A DNA stretch of 15,916 nucleotides from contig CAMLEO010000158.1 in the NCBI GenBank assembly GCA_946478975.1, positions 1 to 15,916 on the forward strand, in the 5' to 3' direction. The notes under the pieces were generated by a model. It saw only the letters and a program-made list of their open reading frames with translations. It had not been told where the DNA came from and did not search any database. Below are positions 1 through 7,260 of the stretch, piece by piece; position 1 is the stretch's first letter; every line of letters starts with the position of its first letter. A program made the translations under genes and the position numbers. The DNA is from an uncultured Steroidobacter sp. (GTDB lineage: Bacteria > Pseudomonadota > Gammaproteobacteria > Steroidobacterales > Steroidobacteraceae).

Positions 1-25
1 CCTGCGGCCGACGCGGATAGAACAG

Positions 26-793
26 TTACAACTTTCGCAACCAGATATTCCGGAACCGCACTTCGTGCGCGTGATCCTGCAGCCGGATCGGCATGTCGCC
101 ATGAGCCTTGTAGCTCGGCTGGCCGATGTACACCGTCTCACCCTTGAGCACGGAATTGTTTTGTACCAGCACGCCGTTGTGTAGCACCGTCATGCGCGCC
201 GGCGACTTCACCGAGCCATCCGCTGCAAAGCGCGGCGCCGTGAAGATGATGTCGTAGGTCTGCCATTTTTCCGCGGGCCAGGTCGCATTCACCAGCGGCG
301 GATACTGTTTGTAGATCGAACCCACCATGCCGTTGACGTAGGTCTTGTTCTCGTAGTTGTCGAGAATCTGCACCTCGTACAAATCTTGCAGGAACACGCC
401 GCTGTTGCCGCGATCCTGGTTCACCTTGTCCGGCGGCAGCTTCGGCGCCATCCATTCCACATGCAGCTGCACGTCGCCGAAGTTTTGTTTGGTCTGGATG
501 TCACCTGTACCGGGGGCGATCACGAGCTCGCCCTTGTCGATGCGCCATTTCGCCTCGCCGCCCTTCGCGCTCTTCCAGCCAGCCAGACTCTTGCCGTCGA
601 ACAGAATGATGGCATCCGACGGCGGCGCGCCGACGGTGGCGCCAGGCGTCACTTTCGGCGGAACCGGCGACCACACTTCGGTCGCTTTGGGATCCTGCGA
701 CGACATGGCGTCCTCCTTCTTGGTCTCCGCCGCACTGGCGGACAGTGCGACCAGGCACACGCCGGCGCACACGACTCGATGTGTCAATTTCAT
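26..793 (-). CDS. Exported DUF1080 (3-keto-disaccharide hydrolase-like) protein
   Basis: A 255-residue protein with an N-terminal signal peptide (hydrophobic stretch about residues 8-22, ending ALSASAA), so it is probably periplasmic or secreted. After a Pro-rich linker, a DUF1080 domain covers about residues 61-255. Its usual landmarks are visible: LFDGKSLAGW near the start, GNSGVFLQDLYEVQILDN in the middle, and RLQDHAHEVRFRNIWLRKL at the C-terminus. DUF1080 is a concanavalin-like jelly-roll fold, and several members cleave 3-keto-glycosides; the substrate here cannot be read from the sequence. The start codon overlaps the stop of the upstream lipoprotein gene (ATGA), with a GGAG about 11 nt before it, so the two are co-transcribed and probably translationally coupled. 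The fold and family call are firm; the enzymatic activity is inferred. Confidence 0.9.
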   Translation of the reverse strand: MKLTHRVVCAGVCLVALSASAAETKKEDAMSSQDPKATEVWSPVPPKVTPGATVGAPPSDAIILFDGKSLAGWKSAKGGEAKWRIDKGELVIAPGTGDIQTKQNFGDVQLHVEWMAPKLPPDKVNQDRGNSGVFLQDLYEVQILDNYENKTYVNGMVGSIYKQYPPLVNATWPAEKWQTYDIIFTAPRFAADGSVKSPARMTVLHNGVLVQNNSVLKGETVYIGQPSYKAHGDMPIRLQDHAHEVRFRNIWLRKL

Positions 794-1203
794 TGCTGGC
801 TCTGCTCCACTTTGAAGGTCACGCGGTATTCCTCGGGCGCGATCTGGCGCGTCGAGAGTTTATCGGGTTGAACATTGACGACATTGATCTGATACGCGCC
901 GACCTGCGCGCTCTCGCCCGCTTTGATCTCGTGCTGGACGGCCTCGGCGGAATCGAGATGAGTCGCGACTTGCACCTTCACCTCGCCGGCCCAGACGCAA
1001 GTCACATCCTTCGGACAGCGCGAATCGTCCACGACACGTACAAATTCCACGGTGAGTTTCTGCGGCCCGTACTCCGCTCGTTCGTTCGGTGCCAACTGTA
1101 CTTCCTGGCTCAGGCTGGCCGCGTGAGGCTCGGGTGCGCCGGAGGACTGGCAGGCAGCGAGTGTGACGACGAGGAATAGCGGAACGAGGCGATGGTGTTT
1201 CAT
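790..1203 (-). CDS. Small putative lipoprotein with RCPxDVxCVWAG motif
   Basis: A 137-residue protein. Its first residues form a lipoprotein signal: a basic MKHHR, a hydrophobic run and the lipobox LAAC with Cys18 as the acylation site. The mature part is a short beta-rich domain containing the pattern RCPKDVTCVWAGEVKV (about residues 58-73), whose two cysteines could form a disulfide. I recognise this motif from small uncharacterised bacterial lipoproteins but know no function. Residue +2 after Cys is Gln, not Asp, so the Lol rule predicts the outer membrane. The gene overlaps the downstream DUF1080 gene by 4 bp and lies 60 bp after the M36 protease gene, with a hairpin between. No strong Shine-Dalgarno is visible. 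Confidence 0.8.
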   Translation of the reverse strand: MKHHRLVPLFLVVTLAACQSSGAPEPHAASLSQEVQLAPNERAEYGPQKLTVEFVRVVDDSRCPKDVTCVWAGEVKVQVATHLDSAEAVQHEIKAGESAQVGAYQINVVNVQPDKLSTRQIAPEEYRVTFKVEQSQQ

Positions 1204-1216
1204 GCGCGAAAGGATA

Positions 1217-1246
1217 ACAGCGCGAGCCTGGTTCGACTCGCGCTGT
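1217..1246 (-). terminator. 10-bp perfect hairpin between protease and lipoprotein genes
   Basis: A perfect 10-bp inverted repeat (ACAGCGCGAG / CTCGCGCTGT) with a 10-nt loop fills the gap between the M36 stop codon and the lipoprotein start. On the minus strand the stem is followed by TATCCTTTCG, a poor U-tract, so it could be a weak terminator, an attenuator, or an mRNA-stabilising 3' hairpin for the protease transcript. The stem is seen directly; its role is inferred. Confidence 0.5.
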
Positions 1247-1263
1247 ATCCGTTCAAACAGTAT

Positions 1264-3873
1264 TTATTGTTGCGTAATGCGGATGTCGTCGATGCCTGCT
1301 TCGACCAGGCTAGCCGTATCCGCATCGGCCGCCTCGATCAGCAGGCGGATCGTCTGTCCGGCAAAGGCATTCAGACTGGCCGTTGCCGGCGCCCATGCGC
1401 CATTCACGTTGGTCGCCGACGCGACTCGCTGGAACACCACGCTGGTGGTCGTGCCGACGACGCTCACACGCAGGAAATCCGCGCTCGTGGCATTACTGCC
1501 GTAAGCGAGATACTGATTGAACGACAACGTCAGCGTGCCGGTGGCAGGCAAGGTGATTGCGGGCGAACGGATCGAGGTGACACCACCATCGATATCGTTC
1601 GCACCCGCGCTTGCGCCGGCCAGACGAGCCGTGACCAGATCGTTGCTGCCGCTGGTCGTGGTGCCGAGCTGCTTCGCGCCGCTGGAGTCAGTGGCTTCCG
1701 GATCGCCACGTTCCCAGGCTCCAGTAGTCGCGGTGTCGGTGCCGTTCGGGTTCACCTGCCAGCCCAAGTTGGTTTCGAACGTGTCTTCGAACACAACGGT
1801 GCCGCCGCCACCTGAGCAGGAAGCCGGAACGTTGAAGCCGTTGGTCGGGCTGGTGCTGTTGGAGCCGCCGCTGACTGCGTTCGTGCCGAGGCCGAACGCT
1901 GCGAACGCCTGCCAGATCCGGCAAACATCTTCGCCGCCATGATTGTCCGTCGCCGCTTGAATGATGCCGTCGCGGACTTGGGTGAAGGTCGGGCTGCACG
2001 CCGTGTTCTTCAACCCTTCGTTGACGTACAACATCGCGCGCTGATTGCCGGCGTTGCCGGTCGCGTTATACAGGTTGGCATCGAAGCCCCACTGATCGAC
2101 GAGCTTCCAGTAAACCTCCCACGCAGCCTGCGCCCACACCGAGCCGACGCCGTGAGGAATGGCCATGCCGCTGATGCTTGCATACGTCCAGGTGTTGACG
2201 GCGGGATCGGTGCTGTAACGTTGGGTGCGAATGCCGGCACCGTTGGTCGCTTGCCCCAACGCATACGTGCCCATGCCGCGTGGCGTGGCTCCCGTGTCGC
2301 TCGCTCTGGCGGTGTATGCGAGCGCCCACCAGTCCGACAGTCCTTCGCCGGGCTGCTGATTGTTGGCGAGACAGTTGACGTTCGACGGGCCGCCGACCAG
2401 GCGATTGGAAATGCCGTGGCCGTATTCGTGCACGACGATGCCGGAGTCGATGTCGCCGTCGCGATCCGGATTGGGGCTGGTCCAGACATACATTTGCATG
2501 CGGGGCCGCGAGCCGTCCGCCGGCGTCGCAAAGTTCGCATTGTTTGTTCCGCCGCCGTCCTGCGCTTCAGCTCGCACTGAATCGTTGCCGGCACCGCCGC
2601 GGCCATAGTTGTTTACCTGGAAGTTGCCCGCGGCTTCATCGAACCCGTACTGATACTGAACGTCATGAATGATGTTGTTCCAGTAGAACAAGTTCGTGAC
2701 CGCGGCCGGACGATACGTGCTCGGCGCACCCGAGAGATTGATGGCGAAGTCGAAGTTCAACGACGCGCCGCCGCTCGGGCTGGAGCCGGCGTCGGGTGAG
2801 TTGTTGTTGTCCGTATCGGTGTACGCCTCGACGTTGTTGCCGTTGGTCGTTGTGAACTCCGCACCCGCGGCGCCGTTCGTGTCATGCCATCCGAACGGAG
2901 ACGCCGTGCTGTTGGCAGGATTCACCACCAGCGTGCGAGCGTCGGACGGAGGCAGCGGGCTGGTGTGATTCGGGCTTTCCACCGGCTGTGGATAGACGCG
3001 ATATTGATCGGCCAGTGTGCCGTCGAAGCGCGTCCACACCTGCCCGGTGTCTGCATCGACGGTGAAGTCCCAGGTGTGCTGCTCATCGAGCGTGTTGATC
3101 TGGAAATTCCACACCAGGCGCGCTTCGCCGCGTCGGATCGGCAGCAGCATCAGACGACCGTTGATCGGCGACAGCGACAGGCCTTCGTGACTCATGCGAG
3201 TTGTCTGCTGTGGCCCCGGCGTCGATTGCAACTCTCGTAGTTGCGTCGGCACATCGAGACCGGAGAACTTCGCGGCCGCCACGACTGCCTCGCGTAATTG
3301 CATCCGGGGTTTGAGCGTACGAACCGATTGCGCGAGCTGCGGCAGGAACGAGTTGTTCACGCTCATGATGCGGCCGTCGCGATTGACGTTGACCTGCAGC
3401 TGCGCGTTGTAGACCGGAATTCCGGCGTGCCGCTGTTGCAGATAGATGTGCGTCGCGCCCGTCACACGCGAATACACGACGTCCGAAACCACGTAGCCTT
3501 GCAGATCGGACTGCTCCAATCCCAGCGCGGCGATGTTGTTACGAATGAACGTCATCGCCAGGTCCATCGGCTTGCCGGCCGCCTTGCTCGTGAGATAACC
3601 GCGCTGGCTCGATAGCGTGCTCACCGCACCGGTGACGTCGTTGGATTCGACCGTGAGCTCTTCCACGTTTGCGGTCAGGCCTTGCAATGTTTGTGGCTGA
3701 ACGGCGGCCGCGGACCGTTGTGCCGTGAAGGAACGATTGATATCGACGCGTGCGTCGTAGTGACGCCGGGCATCCTGGGTGGGTGAGATTTCTTGAGTGT
3801 TGGCAGGTGAGGTCAGGAACAGGCCGCACGTCATTGTGAACGACGCGACGGCGAATCCTCCGAATCGGTTCAT
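1264..3873 (-). CDS. Secreted M36 (fungalysin-type) zinc metalloprotease
   Basis: An 869-residue secreted endopeptidase. A signal peptide (about residues 1-26) is followed by an FTP/PepSY-like propeptide, about residues 75-280, which in this family inhibits the enzyme until processing. The M36 catalytic domain contains the zinc motif HEYGH (His482, Glu483, His486), and the third ligand is Glu510 in GEGLSDWWAL. After the catalytic domain comes a Gly-rich linker (SCSGGGG), then a C-terminal jelly-roll or MAM-like beta domain from about residue 715 (FEDTFETNLGW through GIDDIRI). Such domains often bind substrate or surface and are sometimes cleaved off. The start at 3873 is supported by AAGGAG six nt upstream and by the signal peptide directly after it. 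The gene heads a minus-strand set with the lipoprotein and DUF1080 genes. The family call is firm. Confidence 0.95.
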   Translation of the reverse strand: MNRFGGFAVASFTMTCGLFLTSPANTQEISPTQDARRHYDARVDINRSFTAQRSAAAVQPQTLQGLTANVEELTVESNDVTGAVSTLSSQRGYLTSKAAGKPMDLAMTFIRNNIAALGLEQSDLQGYVVSDVVYSRVTGATHIYLQQRHAGIPVYNAQLQVNVNRDGRIMSVNNSFLPQLAQSVRTLKPRMQLREAVVAAAKFSGLDVPTQLRELQSTPGPQQTTRMSHEGLSLSPINGRLMLLPIRRGEARLVWNFQINTLDEQHTWDFTVDADTGQVWTRFDGTLADQYRVYPQPVESPNHTSPLPPSDARTLVVNPANSTASPFGWHDTNGAAGAEFTTTNGNNVEAYTDTDNNNSPDAGSSPSGGASLNFDFAINLSGAPSTYRPAAVTNLFYWNNIIHDVQYQYGFDEAAGNFQVNNYGRGGAGNDSVRAEAQDGGGTNNANFATPADGSRPRMQMYVWTSPNPDRDGDIDSGIVVHEYGHGISNRLVGGPSNVNCLANNQQPGEGLSDWWALAYTARASDTGATPRGMGTYALGQATNGAGIRTQRYSTDPAVNTWTYASISGMAIPHGVGSVWAQAAWEVYWKLVDQWGFDANLYNATGNAGNQRAMLYVNEGLKNTACSPTFTQVRDGIIQAATDNHGGEDVCRIWQAFAAFGLGTNAVSGGSNSTSPTNGFNVPASCSGGGGTVVFEDTFETNLGWQVNPNGTDTATTGAWERGDPEATDSSGAKQLGTTTSGSNDLVTARLAGASAGANDIDGGVTSIRSPAITLPATGTLTLSFNQYLAYGSNATSADFLRVSVVGTTTSVVFQRVASATNVNGAWAPATASLNAFAGQTIRLLIEAADADTASLVEAGIDDIRITQQ

Positions 3874-4131
3874 GATGCACTCCTTCCGTGAGTTGAACGA
3901 ACCTTTGGAAACGTCGGCGCGTGCGATTCAGCGGGACTCAGGATTGTGCTGTCAACGACGTGACACACGTATGGAGGGTTGTCGGCGAAGCAATCATTGC
4001 CACGCCAGCGGATTGCCGTCGCGAATCGCTCCGCTGCACGCGAGCGGTGTCAGAGATGGCTTATCGCCAAAGCTCGCGGCGTGAGCCTTCGGATATCATC
4101 GACGCCGATTCGTTCAGCAAAGGCGCGAAGG
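3874..4131. other. Divergent intergenic region
   Basis: This gap of 258 bases separates the minus-strand protease gene from the plus-strand Imm1-like gene, so promoters for both should lie here. Apart from the protease Shine-Dalgarno I find no convincing -35/-10 pair and no long inverted repeat. An in-frame upstream extension of the Imm1-like gene to 3979 is open, but its residues are Arg/Ala-rich and look like translated non-coding DNA. Confidence 0.5.
3880..3885 (-). promoter_or_regulatory. Strong Shine-Dalgarno of the M36 protease gene
   Basis: The minus strand reads AAGGAG six nt before the ATG at 3873. This fixes the protease start and rules out the overlapping alternative frame that starts at 3880. 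Confidence 0.75.
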
Positions 4132-4554
4132 ATGCAGTTCGTCAGGTACTTCTGGATCGAAGAGCACGTTCCCGGCCGGGGCACGGAGGATCGCGAGGTC
4201 CGCGATCCCACGCTCGAGCAGATCATGGACGCGGTCTCGCAGCTGGACGGCAAGAGCAGCTCGTACCTGATGCTGTTCCCCGGCGATCCGGACGATCCCA
4301 GCAACGTGTTCCTGGCGGTCAATGGCGGCAACGACGGGCGCTATGTCATCAAGCACTGGGACGGCGAGAGCGGCATCGAGCACACGCTGATCGACCCGAC
4401 GGTGACGTCCGACGAGAGGGTCGAGGTCGTGATCGTTCACCCCTCGGACCGCAACGTGCGCGAAGTCTTCGACCTCGCGACCGCCAAGAAGGCAGCCGCC
4501 GTATTCGCGACCACCGGCAAGCTGGCGGAAGATCTGCACTGGGTGGTTGAATAG
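4132..4554 (+). CDS. Imm1-like small protein (possible orphan immunity protein)
   Basis: A 140-residue acidic cytoplasmic protein with no signal peptide. I chose the ATG at 4132, preceded by GCGAAGG, over the upstream in-frame start at 3979, because the protein-like pattern begins at MQFVRYFWIEE. Visible features are an N-terminal beta strand, a helix (PTLEQIMDAVSQLDG), a strand pair (YLMLFPGD, VFLAVNGG), a conserved-looking GGNDGRYVIKHWDG segment, and a C-terminal helix ending LHWVVE. This order (helix ending LDG, then hydrophobic strand, GG, GRY) resembles the Imm1 family of polymorphic-toxin immunity proteins. No toxin gene is adjacent, so it would be an orphan. The Imm1 assignment is tentative; a small unknown alpha+beta protein is the alternative. 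Confidence 0.65.
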   Translation: MQFVRYFWIEEHVPGRGTEDREVRDPTLEQIMDAVSQLDGKSSSYLMLFPGDPDDPSNVFLAVNGGNDGRYVIKHWDGESGIEHTLIDPTVTSDERVEVVIVHPSDRNVREVFDLATAKKAAAVFATTGKLAEDLHWVVE

Positions 4555-4601
4555 CGCTCGTCGGGACTCACATACTGGGCAGCCCTCCAAGAGCGAACCT
4601 C

Positions 4602-5264
4602 ATGCCTGCCCCGCTGAAAATAGCCCCGCTGAAGATAGATTTCGTCTCCGATGTGTCCTGCCCCTGGTGCGCAATCGGACTGCGCGCGCTCGAACAAGCG
4701 CTGGAGAACGCCAGCAACGATGTGAGCGCGGACATTCACTTCCAGCCGTTCGAGCTCAATCCCGGCATGCCGGCCGGCGGCCAGGACATCGTCGAGCACC
4801 TCACGCAAAAGTACGGTTCGACCCGCGAACAAATCGAACGCACCCAAGAAGGCATCCGCGCCCGCGGCGCCGAGCTGGGATTCACGTTCGACATGGGCAA
4901 ACGCTCGCGCGTCTACAACACGTTCGATGCTCATCGCCTGTTGCATTGGGCGGAGCTCGAAGGCCGCCAGCACGCGTTGAAGCGCGCTTTATTCGCTGCT
5001 CATTTCACTGAAGGCCGCGACCCGAGCGATCACGAAGTGCTGGTGGAGGTCGCGCAACGAGTCGGGCTCGACCCCGTGCGTGCACGCGAGATCCTCGCGT
5101 CCGATCTTTATGCAAACGAAGTTCGCGAGCGCGCGCAGTTCTACCGCGAGCAAGGCATCCAGGCCGTGCCCTCGGTCATCATCAACGACAAATATCTGAT
5201 CCAGGGCGGCCAGCCGGTCGCCGCGTTCGAGCAAGCGTTGCGCAAGATCGCCGCCGAAGGCTGA
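4602..5264 (+). CDS. DsbA-family oxidoreductase, FrnE-like
   Basis: A 220-residue thioredoxin-fold protein. The active site Cys20-Pro-Trp-Cys23 follows the first beta strand (KIDFVSDVSCPWC). An all-helical insertion spans about residues 50-160, and the cis-proline loop is in VPSVIIND, followed by YLIQGGQP. CPWC with the GGQP ending is typical of the FrnE branch of DsbA-like proteins (COG2761), which are cytoplasmic and linked to thiol redox or oxidative stress. Consistent with this, there is no signal peptide. The length fits the family (about 215-240). The first codons contain a 15-bp tandem duplication encoding PLKIA/PLKID, so the extreme N-terminus looks like a recent slippage product. Only a weak AAGAG-type Shine-Dalgarno precedes it. 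It lies 47 bp after the Imm1-like gene. Confidence 0.9.
   Translation: MPAPLKIAPLKIDFVSDVSCPWCAIGLRALEQALENASNDVSADIHFQPFELNPGMPAGGQDIVEHLTQKYGSTREQIERTQEGIRARGAELGFTFDMGKRSRVYNTFDAHRLLHWAELEGRQHALKRALFAAHFTEGRDPSDHEVLVEVAQRVGLDPVRAREILASDLYANEVRERAQFYREQGIQAVPSVIINDKYLIQGGQPVAAFEQALRKIAAEG
4608..4637 (+). repeat. 15-bp tandem duplication at the FrnE-like gene start
   Basis: Two adjacent copies of GCCCCGCTGAARATA differ at one base (A or G). They encode the doubled PLKIA/PLKID at residues 4-13. Being in frame, the duplication lengthens the N-terminus by five residues without disturbing the thioredoxin fold. Confidence 0.8.
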
Positions 5265-5298
5265 TCGCGCTCCGCCGCCGCTGAACTGGCGAGGAGGT

Positions 5299-5307
5299 TG
5301 GTATACT
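5299..5307 (+). promoter_or_regulatory. Extended -10 promoter for GH27 gene, probably leaderless
   Basis: TGGTATACT matches the extended -10 consensus TGnTATAnT in all specified positions. Transcription would start about 6-8 nt after the hexamer, around 5313-5316, directly at the ATG at 5317. No Shine-Dalgarno lies in the usual window; the GAGGAGG at 5291-5297 is 19 nt from the ATG and would lie upstream of the transcript start. No good -35 is seen, as expected for extended -10 promoters. The local AT-rich run (TATACTATATATCTT) stands out in this GC-rich region. Confidence 0.6.
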
Positions 5308-5316
5308 ATATATCTT

Positions 5317-7260
5317 ATGAAGTTACTTGCCTCGCTCGCCGCCCTGCTGCTGTCCACGCAAGTTCTGGCGCAGGACACCGCCTTCTGGCTCGATGAGATC
5401 GATCTCAAAGCGATGACCCAACGTCGCGGCGCGCCTCTGGCCAAGCACGCGGTCGGCGGCGGCAAGCTGATCATGGACGGCAAAACTTACGAGCGCGGCA
5501 TCGGTACGCGTTCCATCAGCGAGTTGGTGCTCGATCTGCACGGCGAGGCCAGGCACTTCAGCGCCGTGGTCGGGCTCGACGACAGTGCGAACGAAGGCAA
5601 ACGCGAAGGCACGGTGCGCTTCGAAGTGTGGGTCGACGATCGCAAGCTCGCGGACAGCGGCATCCTCAAAGTCGGCGATGCGCCGCAGGTCCTGGAAGCG
5701 AATCTCACTGGCGCACGCACGATCACGCTGCTGCTGGATGACGGCGGCGACACCAGCAATGGCGATCTCGCCAATTGGGCCGATGCGAAGATCGAGCTCG
5801 TGTCGCGAACGTCGCGGCGCCCGACACCATACGTCGCACCGGCGGCGCCGACGCCAAAGATCGCAGCTAACAATTCGCACCAGCTCGCGATCCATGGCAC
5901 GCTCGTTTATGGCGCCACTCCCGGACGTCCGTTTCTATATCGCATTCCCGCCACGGGCACGGGCTCGCTCCGCTTCTCCGCCGATGGCTTACCCGCAGGC
6001 CTGCAACTCGATCCGCAGACCGGCATCATCACAGGAATGTTGAAGACCGCGGGCACCACCGACGTGCGACTGAAAGTCACAAACGGCAAGGACAGCGCCG
6101 AGCGCCCTCTCCGCATCGTCGCCGACAAGAACGAGCTGGCATTGACGCCGCCGATGGGCTGGAACTCCTGGAACGTCTGGGGCACGGCCGTCGACGACGC
6201 GAAAGTTCGCGAAGCCGCCGATTGGCTGGTGCGCTCCGGGCTCGCCGCACACGGTTACGATTACATCGTGATCGACGACGCGTGGACCAGCAGCCGCGAT
6301 GAAAACGGCGAGATCAAACCCAACGAAAAATTCCCGGACATGCGAGCGCTCGCCGAGTACGTGCATTTGAAGGGATTGAAGTTCGGTATCTATTCCTCAC
6401 CCGGCCCCAAGACCTGCGGCGATTTCCAAGGCAGCTATGCGCATGAAGCGCAGGACGCAGCCACGTTCGCACGCTGGGGCGTCGACTTTCTGAAATATGA
6501 CTGGTGCTCGTACGACGACATCGCCAAGGATCATTCGCTCGCCGAGTTGAAGAAGCCATACAAGATCATGGGCGACGCGCTGGCTGCGCAGAATCGCGAC
6601 ATCGTTTTCAGCCTGTGCCAGTACGGTTACGGCGATGTTTGGAAATGGGGCGGCGAAGTCGGCGGCAACTTGTGGCGCACCACCGGCGACCTGCTCGATA
6701 TGTGGGCCAATCTCGACAGCGTCGGCTTCCGCCAGGCCGGCCGCGAAAAATATGTGAGTCCCGGTCGTTGGAACGATACGGACATGCTGGTCGTCGGTCC
6801 CGTTGGCTGGGGCCCGAACCTGCATCCGACGCGGCTCACGCCCGATGAGCAGGTGTTGCATCTCACACTCTGGGCGCTGCAGGCGGCGCCGCTGTTCATT
6901 GGCGCCGATCTGTCGAAGCTCGATCGGTTCACGCTCGACCTGCTGACGAACGATGAAGTGCTGGATGTCACACGCGATGTGCTGGGCAAAGCGGGCAGTC
7001 GCGTGTGGTCGAAAGATCGCATGGAGATCTGGTCGCGTCCGCTCGCCGACGGCACCATCGCTGTGGCGCTGTTCAATCGCGGCCTCGAACCCCGGCGCAT
7101 CGAAGCGAAGTGGCTGGACCTCGGTCTCAAGGGCGCGCAGCCGGTTCGCAACTTGTGGGAACAGCGCGACCTGGGAAGTTTCAACGGCAGCTACGCGGTC
7201 GACGTACCTCGCCACGGCGCGGTCATGCTGAAGATTGGCCAACCGAAGACGGCACACTGA
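5317..7260 (+). CDS. Exported GH27 alpha-galactosidase with N-terminal NPCBM domain
   Basis: A 647-residue glycosidase with a clear signal peptide (cleavage after QVLAQ, about residue 19). Domains in order: an NPCBM carbohydrate-binding module (about 20-162), a short putative Ig-like (He_PIG type) module (about 185-272, with GLPAGLQLDPQTGIITG), and a GH27 (beta/alpha)8 barrel plus C-terminal beta domain (about 275-643). The barrel starts at MGWNSWNVWG (from Met280). The nucleophile should be Asp395 in FLKYDWC and the acid/base Asp458 in LWRTTGD, by alignment with Asp170 and Asp231 of human alpha-galactosidase A. The RWNDTDMLVVG loop is also present. GH27 enzymes release alpha-galactose (some alpha-GalNAc) by a retaining mechanism. 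The next gene starts inside its stop codon (TGATG). Substrate is inferred from the family only. Confidence 0.95.
   Translation: MKLLASLAALLLSTQVLAQDTAFWLDEIDLKAMTQRRGAPLAKHAVGGGKLIMDGKTYERGIGTRSISELVLDLHGEARHFSAVVGLDDSANEGKREGTVRFEVWVDDRKLADSGILKVGDAPQVLEANLTGARTITLLLDDGGDTSNGDLANWADAKIELVSRTSRRPTPYVAPAAPTPKIAANNSHQLAIHGTLVYGATPGRPFLYRIPATGTGSLRFSADGLPAGLQLDPQTGIITGMLKTAGTTDVRLKVTNGKDSAERPLRIVADKNELALTPPMGWNSWNVWGTAVDDAKVREAADWLVRSGLAAHGYDYIVIDDAWTSSRDENGEIKPNEKFPDMRALAEYVHLKGLKFGIYSSPGPKTCGDFQGSYAHEAQDAATFARWGVDFLKYDWCSYDDIAKDHSLAELKKPYKIMGDALAAQNRDIVFSLCQYGYGDVWKWGGEVGGNLWRTTGDLLDMWANLDSVGFRQAGREKYVSPGRWNDTDMLVVGPVGWGPNLHPTRLTPDEQVLHLTLWALQAAPLFIGADLSKLDRFTLDLLTNDEVLDVTRDVLGKAGSRVWSKDRMEIWSRPLADGTIAVALFNRGLEPRRIEAKWLDLGLKGAQPVRNLWEQRDLGSFNGSYAVDVPRHGAVMLKIGQPKTAH

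Noticed and set aside
7005..7259. Upstream extension of the S9 peptidase frame
   Set aside because: It lies within the GH27 gene and is Arg-rich; a signal peptide starts exactly at the ATG at 7260.
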